Positions 1 through 5,788 of a stretch of 5,794 nt of DNA are shown piece by piece (the stretch's first letter is position 1; every line of letters starts with the position of its first letter). The stretch is from Alistipes sp. Its GTDB lineage: Bacteria > Bacteroidota > Bacteroidia > Bacteroidales > Rikenellaceae. The stretch is from assembly GCA_028691095.1 (NCBI GenBank), contig JAQUZZ010000106.1, positions 1 to 5,794 on the forward strand. Reading direction: 5' to 3'. Made by a program: the position numbers and the translations under genes. Below the pieces are notes generated by a model. It saw only the letters and a program-made list of their open reading frames with translations, had not been told where the DNA came from and ran no database searches.

Positions 1-532
1 GCTTGCGATGTCCGAAGAGCACCCCGAAGAGGTAGGCTCCCACATCATTTGCCCAAACCATAAAGAGGATCGAGAGAAACAGTAGCGGGGAGTATCGCAG
101 GCTGTCGGCCTCCCATCCTCCTAAGGGAAGTGTGGTGAGCAGTGCCATGGGTACGGCAACATAGAGAATACCGGTGACCTCCCACGCAATATTGGAGATG
201 GGGGTTGCTCGATTCCGGTAGAGTTCGGTAAGGAACAGCCCGAAAAGCAGAGGTGGAAAAAATAGCAGAATTTGAGGGGGAAAGACCTGAACCTTAATCA
301 AAAAGGCCACAGGTAGCAGAAGAATCCCGATCAAGATCGGATAGACACGTAGCGGTTCAACGCCCGAGAGGCGCCCGATGCGGTAGAATTCGGTCATGGC
401 TCCGGCGGTAAGGGTCAAGGTCAGGAGCAGCATGGTGAAGGGCGAACCGAGTACGCAACCTAAGACGATGACCAGCAGACCGATGCCACTGGCGGTACGA
501 AGATAGAAGGTTTTATTCAGCAGCTGACTCAT
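1..532 (-). CDS. cdsA: Phosphatidate cytidylyltransferase (CDP-diglyceride synthase), N-terminal part, cut by the left edge
   Basis: CdsA converts phosphatidic acid and CTP to CDP-diacylglycerol in the inner membrane, the branch point for bacterial phospholipids. I translated the open frame by hand from the ATG at 532-530. It gives 177 codons with no stop before the window edge. The protein begins [17 protein letters not shown] and is very hydrophobic, with likely membrane spans near residues 15-45, 63-80, 86-102, 118-136 and 146-160. Residues 160-169 read WANDVGAYLF, followed by an FGHRK element. This W-x-N-D-x-G-A-Y pattern is the conserved CTP_transf_1 motif. Family members are usually about 270-290 residues, so roughly the last 100, including the C-terminal signature, lie outside the window. 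The start overlaps the end of ftsH by 20 nt in another frame, which suggests translational coupling. No Shine-Dalgarno sequence is visible. The gene order ftsH-cdsA is typical of Bacteroidota. Confidence 0.93.
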   Translation of the reverse strand, partial: MSQLLNKTFYLRTASGIGLLVIVLGCVLGSPFTMLLLTLTLTAGAMTEFYRIGRLSGVEPLRVYPILIGILLLPVAFLIKVQVFPPQILLFFPPLLFGLFLTELYRNRATPISNIAWEVTGILYVAVPMALLTTLPLGGWEADSLRYSPLLFLSILFMVWANDVGAYLFGVLFGHRK

Positions 533-2489
533 CGGACTGGGGGATCATCGGTTCTTCGACTTTGACTTCGCTCTCTTTGCAGATTTCGCCTTTGCGTTTT
601 CCAAAGATCTTCTCCAGGTCTTCGGCAAAGATCACTTCGCGTTCGAGCAGCAATTCGGCCAACTCGGTGAGTCCCGCACGATGGGACTCAAGGGTCTGTG
701 TGGCGCGATCGAATGCACTTTTTATCAGTTTGTTGGCTTCGTCGTCAATGGCCTCGGCCGTTTGCTCGCTGTAAGGTTTGCTCAGTGCCATATCGGCCTG
801 CCCGGTCGAGTCATAGAAACTGCGGTTGCCGATCTTCTGACTCATGCCGTAATAGGAGACCATGGCATAGGCTTGCTTGGTGACACGCTCCAAATCATTT
901 AAGGCGCCGGTGGAGATCGTACCGAAATTTAGCACCTCCGAAGCACGACCGCCCAAGATGGAGGCCATCTCGTCGAGCATCTGCTCCGTGGTGGTGATTT
1001 GCCGCTCTTCCGGAAGATACCATGCCGCACCCAAGGCCTTGCCTCGCGGAATGATGGTCACTTTGATGAGCGGGTTGGCGTGCTCCAAGAGCCAACTTAC
1101 GGTGGCATGACCCGCCTCATGATAGGCGATGGTTCGCTTCTCCGAGGGGGTGATGATCTTGTTTTTGCGTTCCAGTCCGCCGATGATTCGGTCGATGGCA
1201 CTTAGGAAATCCGCCTTCTCGACCTGTTTCTTGTCATGACGTGCAGCAATAAGGGCTGCTTCGTTGCAGACATTGGCAATATCGGCACCGGAGAAACCCG
1301 GGGTCTGACGTGCCAAGAAGTCGCGGTCGAGTTGCGGGTCGAGTTTCAGTTTAGCCAGATGCACCTCAAAGATTTCACGACGCTCCTTGAGATCGGGGAG
1401 CTCAACGTTGATCTGACGATCGAAACGTCCGGCTCGCAGCAATGCCTTATCCAAAATATCGGCACGGTTGGTGGCGGCCAAGATGATGACCCCGACATTC
1501 GTGCCGAAGCCGTCCATCTCGGTGAGCAACTGGTTGAGGGTATTTTCGCGTTCGTCGTTGGAGGAGAATCCGACGTTTTTGCTTCGGGCACGGCCGATGG
1601 CGTCGATCTCGTCAATGAAGACGATGCAGGGAGCCTTCTCCTTGGCTTGCCGGAACAGGTCACGCACACGTGAGGCTCCGACACCCACGAACATCTCTAC
1701 AAAGTCTGATCCGCTGATCGAGAAGAACGGGACATTGGCCTCCCCAGCCACAGCCTTGGCCAACAGGGTCTTTCCGGTACCCGGAGGGCCTACCAAGAGT
1801 GCACCCTTGGGAATCTTTCCGCCCAAGTCGTTGTATTTTCCGGGGTTTTTCAGAAAGTCTACAATCTCCATGATCTCGACCTTGGCCTCTTCCAATCCGG
1901 CCACGTCCTTGAAGGTGATCTCCACCTTTGCATCCTTGTCGAAAACCTGAGCTTTGGCCTTCCCCACGTTGAAGATGCCGCCTCCGGCTCCCCCTCCGCT
2001 ACCCCGTGACATACCACGCCACAGAAACCACCAGATAACCAAGAGAATGATGATGGGGAAGAGCAGCGAGAGTGCCTCGCTCCACATATTGCGTCGCGTC
2101 TCAAAGCTGAGCGGAACTTGTTGATTGTATTCGGTTAACGTGTTTTCGAGCTCATGTTGGAAATAGTCCAGCGACCCGATGGTGAAGGTGAACTGAGGGC
2201 CCTGTTCGGTGAGACCCTGATAGTTCTTCTGTTCGGCATAGCTCTTCACCTTGTCGGCTTTGAGGTAGACCTCGGCGTTCTCCTTGTTGATGACGACGAT
2301 CTTCTGGAGATCTCCCTTCTCGATCATCCCTTTGACCTCGTTCCAGTCGACGGTACGAGTGACAGGGTCGTTACCCAGCAGACCCCATGAGAGAATGCCG
2401 ATCGCAAGAGCCATCCAAATCCAATAAATGTTGAAGCGGGGGCGTTTGCCTCCGGGTTGAGGCATATTCGGATTTTGATTTAATTTCAT
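513..2489 (-). CDS. ftsH: ATP-dependent zinc metalloprotease FtsH
   Basis: FtsH is a membrane-anchored hexameric AAA+ protease that extracts and degrades misassembled membrane proteins and some regulators. The 658 residues hold every expected part. There is an N-terminal span at about 20-38, a periplasmic domain at 39-137 and a second span at about 138-158. A Gly-rich linker (162-171) leads to the AAA+ module. That module has Walker A GPPGTGKT (234-241), the pore loop FVGVG (267-271), Walker B with FIDEID (291-296) and the second region of homology with RAGRFDR (352-358). The M41 peptidase domain has the zinc motif HEAGH (457-461) and a likely third ligand at Asp532 (NDLE). The tail after about 630 is charged and probably disordered. 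The length fits the family and all catalytic residues are present. The start is the ATG at 2489-2487. No Shine-Dalgarno sequence is seen, and the bases before the start are A/T-rich. rsfS lies 184 bp upstream and cdsA overlaps downstream. Confidence 0.98.
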   Translation of the reverse strand: MKLNQNPNMPQPGGKRPRFNIYWIWMALAIGILSWGLLGNDPVTRTVDWNEVKGMIEKGDLQKIVVINKENAEVYLKADKVKSYAEQKNYQGLTEQGPQFTFTIGSLDYFQHELENTLTEYNQQVPLSFETRRNMWSEALSLLFPIIILLVIWWFLWRGMSRGSGGGAGGGIFNVGKAKAQVFDKDAKVEITFKDVAGLEEAKVEIMEIVDFLKNPGKYNDLGGKIPKGALLVGPPGTGKTLLAKAVAGEANVPFFSISGSDFVEMFVGVGASRVRDLFRQAKEKAPCIVFIDEIDAIGRARSKNVGFSSNDERENTLNQLLTEMDGFGTNVGVIILAATNRADILDKALLRAGRFDRQINVELPDLKERREIFEVHLAKLKLDPQLDRDFLARQTPGFSGADIANVCNEAALIAARHDKKQVEKADFLSAIDRIIGGLERKNKIITPSEKRTIAYHEAGHATVSWLLEHANPLIKVTIIPRGKALGAAWYLPEERQITTTEQMLDEMASILGGRASEVLNFGTISTGALNDLERVTKQAYAMVSYYGMSQKIGNRSFYDSTGQADMALSKPYSEQTAEAIDDEANKLIKSAFDRATQTLESHRAGLTELAELLLEREVIFAEDLEKIFGKRKGEICKESEVKVEEPMIPQSDESAAE

Positions 2490-2642
2490 ACTTGATAAAG
2501 ATAGATTGTCGCTGTAAAGTGTAACCCCTCTTGGGAGGAGCTTGGTTTATGTTGGTTTCGTGTCGATGTCTCCGCCTTACGGGGATCGCACCTCCGCAAA
2601 CTCCCCCTTGATGCGGTGGATTTTGTGTGAGATGGCGTGGCT

Positions 2643-2676
2643 TAATAGAGAGAACGCAGGAGTGTCGATTCTATTA
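2643..2676. repeat. Inverted repeat across the rsfS stop codon
   Basis: TAATAGA (2643-2649) and TCTATTA (2670-2676) are perfect reverse complements with a 20-nt loop. The right arm includes the rsfS stop codon. The stem is AT-rich and weak, with no T-run after it, so it is unlikely to stop transcription into ftsH. Confidence 0.35.
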
Positions 2677-3027
2677 TGCCTCTTCCGATGCGTAGCGCGT
2701 GGCGGGAGCGTCGGCCCAGAGTTGCTCTAATTTAAAGAAGTCCCGCAATTCGGTCTGAAAAATATGTACCAAAACGTCGCCGTAGTCCATGACCACCCAT
2801 ACGCTGGTGCCCAGGCCTTCGATGCGCCATACTTTTTCACCGATCGTCTCCAACACCTTCTCCTCAATGCCACGCGCAATCGCCTCCACCTGGGTGGTGG
2901 AATCAGCGTTGCAAATGACAAATGCGGGGCATACGGCTCCGTCGAATTTGCTTAAATCCAGTGCTATAATGTTTTTTCCTTTTTTATCCTCAATGGCCGA
3001 GGCGATCGTGTCGATTAATTTACTCAT
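2674..3027 (-). CDS. rsfS: Ribosome silencing factor RsfS (RsfA/Iojap/DUF143 family)
   Basis: RsfS binds ribosomal protein uL14 on the large subunit and blocks subunit joining, which lowers translation in starvation or stationary phase. From the ATG at 3027 the protein is 117 residues, the usual full length of this single-domain family. Recognisable elements are KKGKNIIALDLSKFD near residues 15-29, the segment FVICNADSTTQVEAI (36-50), and the family core WVVMDYGDVLVHIFQ (77-91), followed by LEQLWADAP (100-108). The frame stays open upstream to an ATG at 3174. The extra 49 residues are Cys-rich, unlike the family, and would run through a candidate promoter, so I chose the ATG at 3027. Order rsfS-ftsH-cdsA is conserved in Bacteroidota, which supports the call. 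The stop codon is TAA at 2676-2674, within the right arm of a 7-bp inverted repeat. Confidence 0.95.
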   Translation of the reverse strand: MSKLIDTIASAIEDKKGKNIIALDLSKFDGAVCPAFVICNADSTTQVEAIARGIEEKVLETIGEKVWRIEGLGTSVWVVMDYGDVLVHIFQTELRDFFKLEQLWADAPATRYASEEA

Positions 3028-3053
3028 ATCCAAAACCTTCGATTTTAAGGAGG

Positions 3054-3084
3054 TAAAGATACTAAAAAGTTGTGAATTCCGAAA
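3054..3084 (-). promoter_or_regulatory. Candidate Bacteroidota-type promoter of rsfS
   Basis: On the minus strand TTTC (3084-3081) is followed after 19 nt by TATCTTTA (3061-3054). This resembles the Bacteroidota primary sigma pattern TTTG-N19-TAnnTTTG with one mismatch in each box. Transcription would begin near 3047, leaving a short leader before the ATG at 3027. It is a motif match only. Confidence 0.45.
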
Positions 3085-3209
3085 AAGAGGGATTGTTTCT
3101 CCACATATTAGATGCAGACTTGCCTTGCGACAAACCGCGCATGATCCCTCCTGTGGAGTACAAATACCTTGCAAAAGTGAGGGAAGAAAGGGGGTAATCG
3201 CTGCATCGG

Positions 3210-3223
3210 GGGAGGAAGCTCCC
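3210..3223 (-). terminator. Weak GC-rich hairpin at the end of oxyR
   Basis: GGGAG (3210-3214) and CTCCC (3219-3223) form a 5-bp stem with a 4-nt loop touching the oxyR stop codon (3225-3223). The minus strand downstream is C-rich rather than U-rich, so a true intrinsic terminator is doubtful. It is the best candidate in the 195-bp gap before rsfS. Confidence 0.2.
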
Positions 3224-4113
3224 TATGCACGGGTGTTGAGAATCGCCTCTTTGAGGGCGGCAATCAGCGAGCGTTTGACATAGGTGCGTCGTACCGCGAG
3301 GGCAATCTTGCGCGAGGCAGCACCCTTGGCTAAGGTTTTGAGTTGAGCCCGATGGGTGTCGTCGATGTATTCGGTGACCAGTTCGGGGATGATCGTCAGC
3401 ATATTGGGGGTGTGATCGACGATACGCATAAGGGTCTCCAGCGATCCGCTCTCAAAGGAGTATTGACGCGAACAATTCTTTTGGGCTTGGCATAGCTCCA
3501 GCACCTGATCCCTCAGGCAGTTGCCTTCGGAGAGCAAGAGGAGTCGTTTGACGTCGACCTCTTCGATGCGGATGTTGTGACGCGAACAGAGGGGGTGATC
3601 GGGAGAGAGGTAGACAAAAAAGCGATCGTTGAACAACTCCTCCTCATGGATGTTTTCGGGGGTTGTGCCCCCCGCCAGCAAGGCGGCATCCAGCATATCG
3701 CGCTCCAAGGCGGGAATGATCTCCGCGGTATGCAATTCGCGGATCTGAAGCTCGACTTTGGGGTATTTTTTGACAAAATCGGGAATGAAGCGATGCCATA
3801 AGTAGGGCCCGATGGTGGGGATGACACCCAAACGCAGTACACCGGAGATCTCATTGCGCATATCGGAGACCACCTCTTTGATCTGGGCAAAACTTTTAAG
3901 AGTCTCTTTGGCTTGGGCAATCACGGCACTTCCGGCGTCGGTCGGCAGCACGGGTTTACGGCTTCGATCCAAGAGAATCACGCCCAACTCCTCCTCCAGA
4001 TTCTTCACCTGCATACTCAACGACGGTTGGGTGACGAAGCACTTTTCGGCGGCGAGCGAGAAACTGCCGTAGTTGGCTACGGCCAGAAGATATTCCAGTT
4101 GGATGATGGTCAT
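3223..4113 (-). CDS. oxyR: LysR-family hydrogen peroxide sensor OxyR
   Basis: OxyR is a cytoplasmic LysR-type regulator that forms an internal disulfide on reaction with hydrogen peroxide and then activates genes such as catalase, alkyl hydroperoxide reductase and dps. The 296-residue length fits the family. Residues 1-60 form the winged helix-turn-helix, with the LysR pattern SLAAEKCFVTQPSLSMQVKN at 19-38. A linker helix follows, then a two-lobe sensor domain from about residue 91. The motif GNCLRDQVLELC (197-208) puts cysteines at exactly 199 and 208. These are the numbers and spacing of the redox pair in E. coli OxyR. IPTIGPYL (98-105) matches the E. coli peroxide-pocket segment, including Thr100. 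The residue before Cys199 is Asn rather than the His of E. coli. The ATG at 4113 gives the canonical N-terminus without extension. No Shine-Dalgarno sequence is visible. Upstream lies a 718-bp gap to a divergent gene, and downstream a 195-bp gap to rsfS. Confidence 0.93.
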   Translation of the reverse strand: MTIIQLEYLLAVANYGSFSLAAEKCFVTQPSLSMQVKNLEEELGVILLDRSRKPVLPTDAGSAVIAQAKETLKSFAQIKEVVSDMRNEISGVLRLGVIPTIGPYLWHRFIPDFVKKYPKVELQIRELHTAEIIPALERDMLDAALLAGGTTPENIHEEELFNDRFFVYLSPDHPLCSRHNIRIEEVDVKRLLLLSEGNCLRDQVLELCQAQKNCSRQYSFESGSLETLMRIVDHTPNMLTIIPELVTEYIDDTHRAQLKTLAKGAASRKIALAVRRTYVKRSLIAALKEAILNTRA

Positions 4114-4253
4114 GAGATGGGGGTCGAGGGTCGATGCAGAGAGTCCGGATGAGCTGGGTTCGTCGTTTCAACCGATCGGTTTCAGCATAAAGGGTTTGGG
4201 TGTATTGTACTTTTATATAGAAAGGGGTGTTTTAGGATGGATTTGGGTTTAAC

Positions 4254-4310
4254 GAAGCCACAGGGCATTGCACAAAAGGCTTCAGCGCGTGATCCAAGTA
4301 TGGCTTTTGT
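4254..4310. repeat. Cluster of mutually exclusive short inverted repeats
   Basis: Three perfect pairings share bases. GAAGCC (4254-4259) pairs with GGCTTC (4278-4283). AAGCCA (4255-4260) pairs with TGGCTT (4301-4306). ACAAAAG (4272-4278) pairs with CTTTTGT (4304-4310). They cannot all form at once. Any RNA made from either strand here could switch between folds, but the stems are only 6-7 bp and may be chance. Confidence 0.4.
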
Positions 4311-4387
4311 AGGTAAGAGTTTGGTTTATAGTGTGTATTGAACATTTTTCGGACTAAAGAGGAGGTTGTGTGATAGAATCTACTTTA

Positions 4388-4418
4388 CAAATATTATAAA
4401 AAAAATTTATATAACAAC
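4388..4418 (-). promoter_or_regulatory. Candidate leftward promoter reading toward oxyR
   Basis: On the minus strand GTTG (4418-4415), exactly 19 nt, then AATATTTG (4395-4388) fits TTTG-N19-TAnnTTTG with one mismatch in each box. It sits in the most AT-rich block of the window (4381-4440), where chance matches are more likely. If used, it would give oxyR an untranslated leader of about 270 nt containing the inverted repeats at 4254-4310. I found no better promoter closer to oxyR. Confidence 0.35.
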
Positions 4419-4458
4419 TCTTTTTTTGCAGATTTTTTATGGGGGATCGATACAATAT

Positions 4459-4510
4459 GGGTGAAAAAGGAGAAATTCACCTCCACAAGAGAGGGGCGGA
4501 GTCTCCCTCT
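4459..4510. repeat. Two adjacent short hairpins
   Basis: GGTGAA (4460-4465) pairs with TTCACC (4476-4481), and AGAGGG (4490-4495) pairs with CCCTCT (4505-4510). Neither is followed by a T-run on either strand, so they do not look like intrinsic terminators. Function unknown. Confidence 0.45.
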
Positions 4511-4677
4511 GGCCAGTGAAGAAAACGGATCGAATTACGGAGAATGCGTTGTCTCTCCTATTGCAGAGCGGGTACGATGAGGTGGAGAGAAAAAGGGGGT
4601 GCACCAAGGTGACGGAAAAATCGCATACCGCATCGTCGATTTTCACTGACCCATAGTGTGTATCCTCTAAAAAAAAT

Positions 4678-4685
4678 TACCTTTG
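4678..4685 (+). promoter_or_regulatory. Candidate -7 box for the TPR-like gene
   Basis: TACCTTTG is a perfect match to the Bacteroidota -7 pattern TAnnTTTG. The expected -33 TTTG is not clear at 19-21 nt upstream, where the sequence reads around ATAGTG. Transcription would start near 4691 and give a leader of about 140 nt before the ATG at 4832. Confidence 0.4.
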
Positions 4686-4725
4686 CTCCGTGATTTTAAC
4701 CGGAGTCCCGAAACGCCGCTTCCCC

Positions 4726-4750
4726 TCCTCTCAGACCGCTCGGGAGAGGG
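4726..4750. repeat. Hairpin in the leader of the TPR-like gene
   Basis: CCTCTC (4727-4732) pairs with GAGAGG (4744-4749), with one extra T-G wobble outside and an 11-nt loop. It lies about 80 nt before the ATG at 4832 and downstream of the candidate -7 box, so it would be in the transcript leader. There is no T-run. Confidence 0.4.
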
Positions 4751-4831
4751 TGTAAATCAGCGATATTTCACAAACAGAAGAGACCTTATACGAATCGAAT
4801 CAATGCACGACGTGCTTATCTGGAACAGACC

Positions 4832-5545
4832 ATGACGCATAAACCCTATTTTGCTCCGACGGCTGAAAATATGTTTGTTATCACCTATCCCGAAGAGGGG
4901 GTTGAGGCGAACTATAACTTTCCGGTTCTCCTCTCCCGTTCCCAGAAGTGTGAACGAGAAGGACGAATGGAAGAGGCCTGTAACCTCCGTTATGAAGGAG
5001 TCAAACATCTGATGGAGCTGATTCCCGATGAGGATGAGGTGTGGCTCGACTGGGAAGAGTCGGAGAATCAACCGGTGTTGGAGTTGCTGCAACGCTCAGC
5101 GATCGATCATTTTCTGGTGGGCGATTTCGAGATGGCGGCAGGGATGCTGGAGATGCTACTGGATCTCGATCCAGAAGATCATCTGGAGGGAACCAAGACC
5201 TTGGCCTACTGCTATGTAGCCTTGGAGGATTACGAACTCTTTGATGAGGTCATCAACGACATCAGTGACAAGTATGCCGAGAAGGAGATCCTGAAGTTAT
5301 GGAGCGACTTTCGTCGGATGGGGACACTTCCTGCCGGAGAGTTGATCTACTTCAGAAAGAACTTCCCCTTCTTCTATGCCGAATTTACCGCGGATGCCCA
5401 TCCGGTGACGCCGGAATACCTGCAAGAGATCGAGGGCGACCGACCCTCCCGTTCGGCACTGGCACGCGAGTTATGGCTTCAGACCGAGCATCTGTGGGTG
5501 TTGTTCCCCGGTTTTCTGGAGGCGTTGCGTATGCAGTCGGCCTAA
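4832..5545 (+). CDS. Conserved-type hypothetical protein with TPR-like helical repeats
   Basis: I do not recognise a named family. The 237-residue product is soluble-looking, rich in Asp and Glu, with no signal peptide and no obvious membrane segment. Residues about 86-119 and 120-150 read like two tetratricopeptide-type helix pairs (SAIDHFLVGDFEMAAGMLEM followed by LDLDPEDHLEGTKTLAYCYV). An earlier pair may lie at about 33-65. TPR units normally act as protein-binding scaffolds. The C-terminal part (about 166-237) is not repeat-like and has many aromatics (YFRKNFPFFYAEF at 173-185, LWLQTEHLWVLFPGF at 214-228), suggesting a separate folded module. The ATG at 4832 is the only in-frame start close upstream, and no upstream in-frame ATG was seen. 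No Shine-Dalgarno sequence is evident. Codon use resembles the neighbours. It is transcribed away from oxyR and stands alone here, so the context says little about its role. Confidence 0.85.
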   Translation: MTHKPYFAPTAENMFVITYPEEGVEANYNFPVLLSRSQKCEREGRMEEACNLRYEGVKHLMELIPDEDEVWLDWEESENQPVLELLQRSAIDHFLVGDFEMAAGMLEMLLDLDPEDHLEGTKTLAYCYVALEDYELFDEVINDISDKYAEKEILKLWSDFRRMGTLPAGELIYFRKNFPFFYAEFTADAHPVTPEYLQEIEGDRPSRSALARELWLQTEHLWVLFPGFLEALRMQSA

Positions 5546-5650
5546 AAACATCGTAGATCCTTATAATATAACGTGAGTTCGATAATTGCAACTATCTATC
5601 ATGTAGATTATTATACCTCATACAGCGTTGCAATGATCGACCACACGTTA

Positions 5651-5671
5651 GTGCTGTTTTTTAAACAGCAC
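5651..5671. repeat. Perfect hairpin, 9-bp stem and 3-nt loop
   Basis: GTGCTGTTT (5651-5659) and AAACAGCAC (5663-5671) are separated by TTT. It is the first stable stem after the stop of the TPR-like gene, 105 bp away. The T-run lies in the stem and loop rather than after it, so termination is possible but not typical. Confidence 0.8.
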
Positions 5672-5697
5672 GCTCCATTCCTATTATCTCCCCTAAA

Positions 5698-5720
5698 TCC
5701 CCTCTTAAAATAAGAGGGGA
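5698..5720. repeat. Perfect hairpin, 10-bp stem and 3-nt loop
   Basis: TCCCCTCTTA (5698-5707) and TAAGAGGGGA (5711-5720) flank AAA. The hexamer TCCCCT also occurs just before it at 5689-5694. Read on the minus strand, the stem is followed by TTTAGGGG. It is the most stable stem of the element. Confidence 0.85.
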
Positions 5721-5729
5721 CTTTGTCGC

Positions 5730-5746
5730 AATTTGTTACACAAATT
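5730..5746. repeat. Perfect AT-rich hairpin, 7-bp stem and 3-nt loop
   Basis: AATTTGT (5730-5736) and ACAAATT (5740-5746) flank TAC. This is the third of four short-loop palindromes in the right half of the 225-bp element. Confidence 0.75.
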
Positions 5747-5763
5747 ACTCCTCAGCGGTATTA

Positions 5764-5788
5764 TGAGTTCGAACAATGCTCGAACTCA
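5764..5788. repeat. Perfect hairpin formed by the right terminal repeat
   Basis: TGAGTTCGA (5764-5772) and TCGAACTCA (5780-5788) form a 9-bp stem with a 7-nt loop. The right arm lies within the right terminal repeat. The left arm is an extra direct copy of the inner part of the left terminal repeat (5574-5582), so this 9-mer is present three times in the element. Confidence 0.8.

Larger units (their letters stand above)
4114..4831. other. Divergent intergenic region without a convincing gene
   Basis: This 718-bp stretch separates the starts of oxyR and the TPR-like gene. No frame in it looks like a real protein. The longest open frame (4646-4437, minus strand) needs a GTG start and gives a Cys- and Ser-rich sequence with no family resemblance. 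The region does hold an AT-rich block (4381-4440), two promoter-like motifs, and short inverted repeats at 4254-4310, 4460-4481, 4490-4510, 4686-4705 and 4727-4749. No tRNA shape was found. It is long for a simple divergent promoter, so an unannotated small RNA or a decayed gene is possible but not shown. Confidence 0.6.

Noticed and set aside
2490..2673. Intrinsic terminator or small gene between rsfS and ftsH
   Set aside because: Only weak stems without T-runs were found, and no frame on the minus strand has a plausible start and product.
3028..3174. N-terminal extension of RsfS to the ATG at 3174
   Set aside because: The extra 49 residues are Cys-rich and unlike the family, whose members start where the ATG at 3027 places it. 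The extension would also cover a candidate promoter.
3072..3197. 41-codon plus-strand frame (GTG start) upstream of rsfS, preceded by AAGGAGGT at 3047-3054
   Set aside because: The Shine-Dalgarno-like sequence is about 17 nt from the GTG, too far. The product resembles nothing I know, and ribosome binding by this motif is not the usual mode in Bacteroidota.
2789..3283. 164-codon plus-strand frame antisense to rsfS and the oxyR end
   Set aside because: It is a shadow of real genes on the other strand and spans the rsfS promoter region without any recognisable domain.
4439..4519. 26-codon plus-strand frame (MGDRYNMGEKGEIHLHKRGA...) after an AT-rich block
   Set aside because: It is too short to judge, has no clear promoter match or ribosome site, and overlaps two hairpins. 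Kept only as a possible small peptide to test by ribosome profiling.
4437..4646. 69-codon minus-strand frame in the divergent intergenic region
   Set aside because: It needs a GTG start. Composition is not protein-like, with no domain or family resemblance, and it runs through hairpins and opposing small frames.
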